Source: Pedobacter sp. PLR (GTDB taxonomy: Bacteria > Bacteroidota > Bacteroidia > Sphingobacteriales > Sphingobacteriaceae). Taken from it: a stretch of DNA of 64,000 nucleotides. Below are positions 9,201 through 15,642 of the stretch, piece by piece (positions within the stretch are counted from its first letter, which is position 1; each line of letters opens with the position of its first letter). Position numbers and translations under genes: made by a program. Location of the stretch: the NCBI RefSeq assembly GCF_026239675.1, contig NZ_JAPIVQ010000003.1, forward strand, positions 1-64,000, in the 5' to 3' direction. Under the pieces are notes generated by a model. It did no database searches, was not told the DNA's origin, and saw only the letters and a program-made list of their open reading frames with translations.

Positions 9201-10701
9201 CAGGAAGTTTTCCATTTAAGTTTACGCCGCCATCAAAAAACATATTGAGGTTTTTATCATCAACTTTTAGGCTGCCGTCAAAATACTTCTTTTCAAAAGT
9301 TCCGTCAATTTTAACATTTCTATACCTATAATTGTTAAAATCTATGTAGTTAATGTCGCCATCTAATCGTTCAGTTAGATTTTTGATTTCTGTTCCACGG
9401 CCTTTGATATTTAGTGCTGCTGTAATTTTCCCGAGGCTTTTTTCATTAATCAGGTTACCTAAGTTGAAATCATAAGTTTTGACATTTCCAGAATAGGAAG
9501 GGACGCCTTGTTTATCAATTTTCATATTGACATCAGAGACCAGACGTCCAAGTTTTGTTTTAAACTCGCCATAGGCGATAAAATCATTTTGGAAGCCAGT
9601 AAATGAACCATTGAAGTTCACATTGCCAAATTTTGAAACTATTTCAGGAATTTTTTTAGCTTTTTTTCCTGTCACACTTGTAAGTAACTCATCCAGATCC
9701 TTTTTGTTGGTTCCAGCCATCTCAATTTTAAGGTCCATAAAGGTTTCCTTTAGTACCGGAAGACCTTTAAGGTTAAAATCACCTTTGATGTGAGTTGCTT
9801 TACCTGCTTTTATGGAAAGTTTTTTTGCACGTAGATTGTTTACCAGACCAGTGATTTGTCCATCTACATCTAGTTCTAAATTCATCTGGTCTAGTTCAGA
9901 TGTAAAGAATGATACATCGCGGGAAGCAATGTGGCTATCTTTAAAACTAGCTTTCATTCTTACTTTATTGACATAATCTCTAAAGTCCCTGTATCGGTTA
10001 AAGCTCATTTTGAAATAATCTTTTAACCTGGAATGATTGGTTTCTAATAATAGGCGTTCCAGCTCTATTTTATTACTGTCTACTGTAGCGAAAGTGGTTA
10101 AGTTTTTAAGATAAAAACCACTCTTTTCCTTAAAGGTCAGGTTTTTTATTTCTGCTTGAATGATGTGATCAGTTGTGTTTAATTTTTCGAGGATACCGTT
10201 CAGATTACTGAGTTGCACATCCTCAAAATCGACACCTTTCATCACGTTATTATACTTATAGTTTTTATACTTAAAACCGAAGTTATTTAGGATGACGCGA
10301 TCGAAAGTGACTTTGTAAGGCTTCTTCTTTTTAGCGGAAGGAGTACCCGAATCAAAATAATCAATAATGAAATCCAAATTCGTGGATCCATTTTTATATG
10401 TTTTAAGAAAGAAGGCTCCGTTATTTAGTTGTACGGTATTTACGTCAACGATTCTTTTTTCTAACGAAAGCTGGTTTAGATCTACTAAAAATTTGGGAGT
10501 ATTTAACAATGTATCCTTTTGTTGGTCGAGTACAAGTAAGTTTTCTAAAACAAGGGATTTAAATGGTTTTATGTAAATTCCCGATAAGGATATGGTTGTA
10601 TTGAGTTCTTTTGACAAATAATCGGCAGCTTTTTTTGCGACAAAAGTCTGCACAGGCTTGAATTGAAGCGCGAATAATAGAATCGCAACTAGTAATAACA
10701 C
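6277..10701 (-). CDS. tamB: TamB-like translocation/assembly module protein
   Basis: Very large envelope protein (at least 1474 residues) of the TamB/AsmA-like group. It is anchored in the inner membrane by one N-terminal helix and spans the periplasm as a lipid-conducting beta-groove; with a TamA-type partner it supports outer-membrane assembly or lipid transport. Visible are the N-terminal helix, a long repeat of short beta-strands with DLNNL- or LKGN-type turns, and a C-terminal DUF490-type domain (about 1050-1420) with GNFDFTAQEV and SGLLLKPDI-like motifs. The GTG at 10701 lies inside the helix. The open frame continues to 10767 and codes KKLLKILLWFVAS just upstream, so the true start is probably an ATT at 10743. 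It is divergent from tsaD. Confidence 0.85.
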   Translation of the reverse strand: MLLLVAILLFALQFKPVQTFVAKKAADYLSKELNTTISLSGIYIKPFKSLVLENLLVLDQQKDTLLNTPKFLVDLNQLSLEKRIVDVNTVQLNNGAFFLKTYKNGSTNLDFIIDYFDSGTPSAKKKKPYKVTFDRVILNNFGFKYKNYKYNNVMKGVDFEDVQLSNLNGILEKLNTTDHIIQAEIKNLTFKEKSGFYLKNLTTFATVDSNKIELERLLLETNHSRLKDYFKMSFNRYRDFRDYVNKVRMKASFKDSHIASRDVSFFTSELDQMNLELDVDGQITGLVNNLRAKKLSIKAGKATHIKGDFNLKGLPVLKETFMDLKIEMAGTNKKDLDELLTSVTGKKAKKIPEIVSKFGNVNFNGSFTGFQNDFIAYGEFKTKLGRLVSDVNMKIDKQGVPSYSGNVKTYDFNLGNLINEKSLGKITAALNIKGRGTEIKNLTERLDGDINYIDFNNYRYRNVKIDGTFEKKYFDGSLKVDDKNLNMFFDGGVNLNGKLPEFNFKANIKKARLKALNLYKDSLQIEAIFSTNFTGNNLDNIQGNLLLQHVQLNNVKGIYHIDSIQLSAGGIGKDRHLTINSDILDASIKGQYDLNTLPSYFKALAKTYIPSLKADIINYKDQIFKFDLKIKKFEPVAQLLVPGLEIEDQAIFLGNFDSQKSVATVNGFVKKLKYKGIVVNNIIVDENTSTDQLQAIITSDRVDLNDSLYIKNVNISNILRNDSLTLNVKLANADDANSLDLNGLVEFATDTIGRITILPSILKINNEDWKIQEKVRISFHQGKTQINNFGLSNGPQVLTMDGIISNDPEDVLLVGFEKFDLKTINPFIKTLGVKLAGKLNGETKLHHILKSPKISDNITIDSLGLNDTYIGSLTDTSSFHQAENLANIYTTIMTHDKETLKARGSLDLEKKEIDLHVKLDEIEMAVLEPFVKKLVSKLKGNISADLAVKGPFEKPAINGEVSFDKGKMTINYLQTAYTLNDQVTIDNSVIKVQNLKLLDVDNNEAIANGTVDLNNLDNPTIDAVIKAKNFMALNTTEKDNPVYYGQAYGTGTFIFRGPTNRMYIDIDAKTEKGTVFNLPLNSSETVSSKDFITFVSKDTTTIIKKQNSFDGLTMNLKLDVDPNSVANIFTSLGNLSGRGNATDLTLKINSQGDFDMSGDYIIENGSFDFTAQEVINKKFNIRQGGTIRWTGNPTMAQIQLKAIYSLRTSLRDLYTAANRDGNSKDERVLTEVEMGLSGLLLKPDIKLDIFFPSNPAIKEEMQAYFNDSNNLNLQALSLIIRRSFAPGTGNEDLGKQLTSGVTSTATELLFNQLNNVLSSLNLDFVDFNVRSLTEANASFRLFNDRLVLNAGIVNRGSTNDLSLNGFSRNNVGGEVEVLGLIKKDGTLIGKLSNKPPTQQTIFTTSGINQNNNVTALGLVYTQQFDSFREFLRKITGQYKRDLKKKARQGETPKTRQLINKDAILKEQQKNNRKR

Positions 10702-10742
10702 TGATGCAACAAACCAAAGAAGTATTTTTAATAGTTTTTTAA

Positions 10743-10750
10743 TAGTTTTG
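10743..10750 (+). promoter_or_regulatory. -7 element upstream of tsaD
   Basis: TAGTTTTG fits TAnnTTTG and ends 19 nt before the GTG start of tsaD. It overlaps the likely true N-terminal codons of tamB on the other strand. Confidence 0.5.
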
Positions 10751-10769
10751 TAGCTTAATAATAATCATT

Positions 10770-11771
10770 GTGCCAATAATACTCGCTATAGAATCTTCTT
10801 GTGATGAAACTTCGGTTGCTATTTGTAACAACGGCAAAATTACTGCCAATGTTATTGCAAACCAAACAATTCATGAAAATTATGGTGGTGTAATCCCTGA
10901 ACTTGCTTCAAGGGTACATCAGCAAAATATTGTCCCTGTTATACAGCAAGCCTTAATTAATGCTAATGTAGACAAAAAGGAGCTAAATGGTGTCGCTTTT
11001 ACACGTGGCCCGGGTTTATTAGGCTCCTTATTGGTAGGTGTTTCATTTGCAAAATCATTCGCTCTGGCGTTGGATTTACCTTTAATTGCCGTAAATCATA
11101 TGCATGCGCATATTTTGGCGCATTTTATTGATGATCCAAAGCCATCCTTTCCTTTTTTATGTTTGACCGTTTCTGGTGGTCATACCCAAATTGTGCTGGT
11201 GAAGGATTACTTTGATATGGAAATTGTAGGGGAGACTTTAGATGATGCAGCAGGAGAAGCATTTGATAAAACTGCAAAAATATTAAGTCTTCCTTATCCG
11301 GGCGGACCTCTTATAGATCTTCATGCAAAATCAGGAAATCCTTTGGCGTTTAAATTTGGGGAACCTCAGATCAAAGATTTGGATTACAGTTTCAGTGGAT
11401 TTAAAACATCTATCTTATATTTCATCCGAAAGCAAGAAAAAGAAAACCCGGACTTTATATCGGAACATTTAGATGATATTTGCGCTTCGGTTCAACACAG
11501 TATAGTTCATATATTATTGAACAAATTGAAGAAGGCTGCAAAGCAATATGGAATTAAAGAAATTGCAATTGCCGGAGGTGTTTCTGCAAATAGTGGTTTA
11601 CGGGATACATTGCAAAAGACAGCTCTGGAATTAGGTTGGAATGTTTACATTCCGGCTTTTGAATATTGTACGGATAACGCAGCTATGATTGCTATTGCCG
11701 GATATCAGAAGTATTTAAATGCAGATTTTGTGGAGCAGGATGTTGCTCCAATGTCCAGAATGAATTTTTAA
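10770..11771 (+). CDS. tsaD: tRNA N6-threonylcarbamoyladenosine transferase TsaD
   Basis: Catalytic subunit that moves the threonylcarbamoyl group from TC-AMP to A37 of ANN-decoding tRNAs, working with TsaB and TsaE. The 333-residue product has the ASKHA fold: LAIESSCDETSVA at 5-17, the metal-binding HMHAH at 110-114, SGGHTQ near 135, and IAGGVSANSGLR near 270. Length is normal. Translation starts at GTG, and starting later would cut into the first conserved strand. It is divergent from tamB and followed 17 bases later by a small membrane-protein gene. Confidence 0.97.
   Translation: MPIILAIESSCDETSVAICNNGKITANVIANQTIHENYGGVIPELASRVHQQNIVPVIQQALINANVDKKELNGVAFTRGPGLLGSLLVGVSFAKSFALALDLPLIAVNHMHAHILAHFIDDPKPSFPFLCLTVSGGHTQIVLVKDYFDMEIVGETLDDAAGEAFDKTAKILSLPYPGGPLIDLHAKSGNPLAFKFGEPQIKDLDYSFSGFKTSILYFIRKQEKENPDFISEHLDDICASVQHSIVHILLNKLKKAAKQYGIKEIAIAGGVSANSGLRDTLQKTALELGWNVYIPAFEYCTDNAAMIAIAGYQKYLNADFVEQDVAPMSRMNF
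10834..10842 (-). promoter_or_regulatory. Possible tamB promoter -7 element inside tsaD
   Basis: Minus-strand TAATTTTGC is an exact TAnnTTTGC match, about 90 nt upstream of the proposed ATT start of tamB and within the tsaD coding region. It is a position match only. Confidence 0.35.
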
Positions 11772-11788
11772 TATAAGAACAGCTAATT

Positions 11789-11971
11789 ATGAGTGCTACG
11801 AGTTTTATTTTTTTCGGCTTAATGCTGATTCCCTTCATCATTTTTATCATATGGTTGGTAAAACAAGATAAACAGAGAAATTATCTTGGCTTAGCCGTTT
11901 TACTTGCGGCAATTATCGTGGCCATCATTGTGGCCATCTACGTTGATGCAAAATATATGAAGCTTCAGTAA
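11789..11971 (+). CDS. Small two-helix membrane protein, function unknown
   Basis: A 60-residue protein made almost wholly of two hydrophobic helices (about 5-24 and 32-52) joined by a charged turn, KQDKQRN. It ends with DAKYMKLQ. The topology and clean ATG start 17 bases after tsaD suggest a real gene co-transcribed with tsaD and ended by the terminator at 12013. I do not recognise a named family. Confidence 0.6.
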   Translation: MSATSFIFFGLMLIPFIIFIIWLVKQDKQRNYLGLAVLLAAIIVAIIVAIYVDAKYMKLQ

Positions 11972-12012
11972 GAATTTGAGGAGCTATTTAATAGATCCAG
12001 AATATAGATAAC

Positions 12013-12044
12013 AAAAAAGGGCGATCGATTGATTGCCCTTTTTT
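12013..12044. terminator. Bidirectional terminator between the tsaD operon and recA
   Basis: AAAAAAGGGC.ATC pairs with GAT.GCCCTTTTTT around a 3-nt loop. With A and T runs on both sides it can serve the convergent plus-strand operon and recA. Confidence 0.88.
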
Positions 12045-12072
12045 ATTTACTTGTATCCTTATTGAGGTACTA

Positions 12073-13095
12073 TTATGCTTGTACTGGAAGTTCTTCCAAT
12101 TTTTCGCCTGTTACTTCAGCTCTGATTTTAGCTTCAATCTCTTCAGACAGTTCCGGGTTATCCAATAATAATTGTTTTACCGCGTCTCTTCCCTGACCAA
12201 GTTTCGTTTCTCCATAAGAGAACCAGGAACCTGCTTTTTTAATGATATTAAAATCAACACCTAAGTCGATGATCTCACCTACTTTGGAAATACCTTCACC
12301 GAACATGATGTCGAATTCAGCAATTCGGAAAGGTGGAGCAACTTTATTTTTTACGATTTTCACTTTCACCCTGTTTCCTGAAACTTCGTCAGAATCTTTA
12401 ATTTGAGAAGTTCTACGAATATCTAAACGTACTGACGCATAGAATTTCAATGCATTACCACCAGTAGTTGTTTCCGGGTTACCGAACATTACACCAATTT
12501 TTTCACGCAATTGGTTAATGAAAATACAGCAACATCCTGTTTTAGCAATTGTTCCGGTTAGTTTACGTAATGCCTGAGACATTAAACGTGCTTGTAATCC
12601 CATTTTCGAATCACCCATTTCGCCTTCAATCTCTGCCTTTGGTACCAATGCAGCAACGGAGTCAATAACAATCACATCAATTGCACCTGACCTGATCAGG
12701 TTGTCAGCAATTTCTAATGCCTGCTCACCGTTATCTGGTTGAGAGATCAATAGATTGTCAACGTCAACGCCTAATTTCTTTGCGTAGTTTTTATCAAATG
12801 CATGTTCTGCATCGATAAAAGCAGCAATTCCACCTTTTTTCTGAGCTTCAGCAATGATATGTGTTGCTAAAGTTGTTTTACCAGAAGATTCAGGACCGTA
12901 TATCTCTATTACTCTTCCTTTTGGAACACCACCAATGCCTAAAGCAATGTCTAAACTGATAGATCCTGTGGAAATAGATTCAATAGGCTCTACAGCATTG
13001 TCGCCTAATTTCATTACGGTACCCTTACCATAAGACTTCTCTAACTTATCTAATGTAAGTTGTAATGCTTTTAATTTGTCTGCGTTTACGCTCAT
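12073..13095 (-). CDS. recA: Recombinase RecA
   Basis: DNA strand-exchange ATPase of homologous recombination. The 340-residue product is full length: Walker [10 protein letters not shown] at 67-75, Walker [11 protein letters not shown] near 140, the MAW-type signature ALRKLTG near 175, and the L2 loop [22 protein letters not shown] near 195-215. The C-terminal tail is less acidic than in E. coli. It is preceded by a well-formed promoter. No LexA-type palindrome was noticed in the leader. Confidence 0.98.
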   Translation of the reverse strand: MSVNADKLKALQLTLDKLEKSYGKGTVMKLGDNAVEPIESISTGSISLDIALGIGGVPKGRVIEIYGPESSGKTTLATHIIAEAQKKGGIAAFIDAEHAFDKNYAKKLGVDVDNLLISQPDNGEQALEIADNLIRSGAIDVIVIDSVAALVPKAEIEGEMGDSKMGLQARLMSQALRKLTGTIAKTGCCCIFINQLREKIGVMFGNPETTTGGNALKFYASVRLDIRRTSQIKDSDEVSGNRVKVKIVKNKVAPPFRIAEFDIMFGEGISKVGEIIDLGVDFNIIKKAGSWFSYGETKLGQGRDAVKQLLLDNPELSEEIEAKIRAEVTGEKLEELPVQA

Positions 13096-13172
13096 ATTGT
13101 TAAATTCTGGGAGTAAGATAAAATATTACCGTTGGAAGAACAAATAACTTTACTTACATGCTAATTATCTTA

Positions 13173-13203
13173 GCAAAGATAACGATTGTTTAATCTAAAA
13201 CAA
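13173..13203 (-). promoter_or_regulatory. recA promoter (-33 TTG, -7 TATCTTTGC)
   Basis: On the minus strand TTG (13203-13201) is followed after 19 nt by TATCTTTGC (13181-13173), matching the Bacteroidota consensus in both boxes and spacing. The leader to the recA ATG would be about 75 nt. Confidence 0.75.
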
Positions 13204-13226
13204 GAAATAAAATTTTTATTATTTGA

Positions 13227-13895
13227 TCATGCCTCCATGGCGCTAATTATTTTAGTTTTTTTATTATTTTGTTGAAAATATTTACAAATATTGGTGATTT
13301 CACAAATGCTACATTTTGGCGATCTCGCCAGGCAAACATACCTGCCATGTAGGATTAACCAATGGTGGGCTACATGTATGGTATGCTCAGGTAAGTTTTT
13401 CACCAAATCTTTTTCTACGGCGAGTGGAGTTTTTCCTGCAGACAGGCCTATTCTTCTGGAAACCCTAAAAACATGGGTATCCACGGCCATTGCCGGTGCA
13501 TTATAAATTACAGAGGCTATCACATTTGCCGTTTTCCTACCTACACCCGGCATCTTTTGCAGTTGATCAATATCAGAGGGAACTACATTATTAAAGTCAT
13601 TCAATAACATTTGGGCCATTCCTACCAGATGTTTTGCTTTATTATTCGGGTAACTCACACTTCTGATGTAATCAAAAACAATATCAGGAGTTACCTCAGA
13701 AAGCGCTTTTGCATTTGGAAAACGTTGAAAAAGTGCAGGTGTTACCTGATTAATTCGTTTATCTGTGCATTGAGCGGAGAGAATTACGGCTACTAATAAT
13801 TGGTATGGATTATTATAATGCAATTCCGTTTCAGCATCTGGCTGTTTGGCTGCAAAGTGTTCTACAAAAAGTTTGTATCGTTCTTTCTTGAGCAT
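13227..13895 (-). CDS. nth: Endonuclease III (DNA glycosylase/AP lyase)
   Basis: Base-excision repair enzyme that removes oxidised pyrimidines and cuts at abasic sites. From the ATG at 13895 it has 222 residues. The helix-hairpin-helix MPGVGRKTANV carries catalytic Lys121, with catalytic Asp139 in AVDTHVFRV. The 4Fe-4S cluster ligands are Cys188, 195, 198 and 204 in a C-x6-C-x2-C-x5-C pattern. An in-frame TTG two codons earlier is less likely. A -7 box ends only 3 nt upstream of the ATG, which suggests leaderless transcription. Confidence 0.96.
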   Translation of the reverse strand: MLKKERYKLFVEHFAAKQPDAETELHYNNPYQLLVAVILSAQCTDKRINQVTPALFQRFPNAKALSEVTPDIVFDYIRSVSYPNNKAKHLVGMAQMLLNDFNNVVPSDIDQLQKMPGVGRKTANVIASVIYNAPAMAVDTHVFRVSRRIGLSAGKTPLAVEKDLVKNLPEHTIHVAHHWLILHGRYVCLARSPKCSICEITNICKYFQQNNKKTKIISAMEA

Positions 13896-13898
13896 GGA

Positions 13899-13906
13899 CA
13901 AATATA
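13899..13906 (-). promoter_or_regulatory. -7 element abutting the nth start
   Basis: Minus-strand TATATTTG fits TAnnTTTG and is separated from the nth ATG by 3 nt. Transcription would begin at or next to the start codon. Confidence 0.5.
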
Positions 13907-14321
13907 ACGAGAAGAACTTAGGATGGTTTAATAATTCCTCAGGAAAAAGCTATGTGTTGACAAATTTTGCCTTCCGGTGATATATTGTCCAGGTCGGTTT
14001 GGAATGAATCACAGCACGTAGAGAAATACATCAATAATTGGAGTATGAAAACTAATATATAAAATGAAAAAATGCGGGAATGGAAAATTAGTATTCACAA
14101 ATAGAGGAGTACTCTATAGAATAACACATAGGTTAAAATATATCGTGAAAAGTATAGATTTTAATGGCAAAAAACAGCTGTTAACTGTAGTATATCGATA
14201 TGCAATACAATATATAAGCTGTACACTATGCAGTAAGGATGGTACAAATAGACAAATGAATTCTAAAAGCTGAAACCTTTCAAAATCAATGTAAAGCGGG
14301 AGAAAAAATTTTAAAATGAAA
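13907..14321. other. AT-rich stretch without a supported gene
   Basis: This stretch contains one short open frame (14064-14273, 69 codons) starting MKKCGNGKLVF. Its composition is unconvincing, with no domain, no signal peptide and no clear promoter. A perfect 10-bp palindrome AACAGCTGTT lies near 14175. I see nothing else in it. Confidence 0.4.
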
Positions 14322-14346
14322 AAGCTGCCAGTAAGACTGGCAGCTT
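14322..14346. terminator. Terminator of the 63-residue protein gene
   Basis: Perfect 11-bp stem AAGCTGCCAGT / ACTGGCAGCTT with a 3-nt loop, followed on the minus strand by an A/T-rich tail (TTTTTCATTTT). It is 14 bases after the minus-strand stop. Confidence 0.75.
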
Positions 14347-14360
14347 CAATTCGTTTAAAA

Positions 14361-14552
14361 TTATCTGGCTCTGGAGTAGGCTAAAATTTTCGCGATGGTT
14401 TCATCGGAAGGGTTTTTTCTCAAACCATCCAGTTGGGGCCTGATTTGGTCATAGAACATCATATCGAGTTCTATAACTGCGTCTGCAGCAGGTTTTTCCT
14501 GCTTTTGCAATGAGCAGTTTAACTTGTTAAAAGAAGTAAAAGTTTCCATCAT
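14361..14552 (-). CDS. Small conserved-looking soluble protein, unknown
   Basis: About 63 residues from the double ATG at 14552 (MMETFTSFNKLNCSLQ); an in-frame GTG at 14576 is less likely. It is charged, with a predicted helical C-terminus ending SDETIAKILAYSRAR. A proper terminator follows, and it lies downstream, on the same strand, of the ECF sigma-factor gene with a 256-base gap. No family is recognised. The pattern DPxxxTI-AKIL near the end resembles a short regulatory helix, but that is impression only. Confidence 0.55.
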   Translation of the reverse strand: MMETFTSFNKLNCSLQKQEKPAADAVIELDMMFYDQIRPQLDGLRKNPSDETIAKILAYSRAR

Positions 14553-14808
14553 AAGCAATAATAAATGTTCGTTCACTAATAGAAACGTTATTGTTATACA
14601 TTTATTTTAACCTAAACTACATTTTGTGTAACTAGTTTGTTGCATGATTTGTAATCACTGATTCCCCGATTTAAGATAGCCATTATTGCCTGTTTAAAGG
14701 GCGAATTTCAGGTTGTCTATTCATTTATCAGATCAGTAAACTCAAACAGTTTTCCCTTAATAAATTGGTCTGAGATATGGATTACCCATATGTTCCAGTT
14801 TAAAAAAA

Positions 14809-15384
14809 TCAGGAAACTTCTTTCACTTTCATCATTTTTCTAAGATTGCTTAAAGCATAGCGCATTCTACCCAATGCGGTATTGATGCTCACTTCAGTGA
14901 GCTCTGCAATTTCTTTAAAGCTAAGGTCGGCATAATGGCGCATGATGAGCACCTCTTTCTGATCATCTGGCAATAAGTGAATCATTGCGCGAAGGTCAAA
15001 ATGAGTTTGTTCTCTCAGCATTTTCTCTTCTGCACTTTCTTCATGAATCTGAAGTAAGTTAAAGATATCTGTACCATCGGCGCTGGTAATAACCGGTGCC
15101 CGTTTTTCACGTCTAAAATAATCGATTACCAGATTATGCGCAATTCGCATTACCCAAGGTAAGAATTTACCTTCTTCATTGTAACGACCAGATCTGAGTG
15201 TATTGATAACTTTAATAAAAGCATCCTGAAAAATATCCTCTGCGAGGTATTGATCTTTTACTAAAAGATAGATGGAGGTGTATATTTTTGACTTGTGTCT
15301 TTTGAGAAGTTCTTCTAAAACCGATTCCTCACCGGTAAGATAAGACTTCACCAAGTCCTGATCACTATATAATTCTAATTTCAT
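14809..15384 (-). CDS. ECF-type RNA polymerase sigma factor
   Basis: A 191-residue sigma-70 family protein with only regions 2 and 4. Region 2 (about 20-90) has AEDIFQDAFIKVINTL and LPWVMRIAHNLVIDYFRR, the -10 recognition helix. Region 4 (about 130-185) has LPDDQKEVLIMRHYADLSFKEIAELTEVSINTALGR, a helix-turn-helix. No anti-sigma gene flanks it: the next genes are uvrA (divergent) and a 63-residue protein. It could be constitutively active or controlled elsewhere. The 258-base region upstream (15385-15642) is shared with divergent uvrA. Confidence 0.92.
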   Translation of the reverse strand: MKLELYSDQDLVKSYLTGEESVLEELLKRHKSKIYTSIYLLVKDQYLAEDIFQDAFIKVINTLRSGRYNEEGKFLPWVMRIAHNLVIDYFRREKRAPVITSADGTDIFNLLQIHEESAEEKMLREQTHFDLRAMIHLLPDDQKEVLIMRHYADLSFKEIAELTEVSINTALGRMRYALSNLRKMMKVKEVS

Positions 15385-15568
15385 AGGAGTATCCGTACTA
15401 TTAAGTTCCCTGCTAATTGCTATAAAATACTTAGTAGATGTTTTAATCGATATCTTTCTCCTGTTAGTTAGTGGTTTAGTTTGTCTGTTACTTCCCCAAA
15501 AGAACCAATTTTTTATTAGAATCCAATAGAAAAACTGTTAAAAAAAAATAAAACCGGATCAGGCACCT

Positions 15569-15577
15569 TATTTTTGC
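15569..15577 (+). promoter_or_regulatory. -7 element upstream of uvrA
   Basis: TATTTTTGC matches TAnnTTTGC, giving a leader of about 60 nt to the uvrA ATG. Confidence 0.5.
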
Positions 15578-15642
15578 ATGATCTCAAAAATGGCAATATT
15601 GCTTTTTTTGGGTTAACTTAGCAGTATTCTATCCAGAAGTCA

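Noticed and set aside
14064..14273. 69-codon open frame starting MKKCGNGKLVF
   Set aside because: No domain or signal, no supporting promoter or terminator on that strand; kept only as a note within the gene-free stretch.
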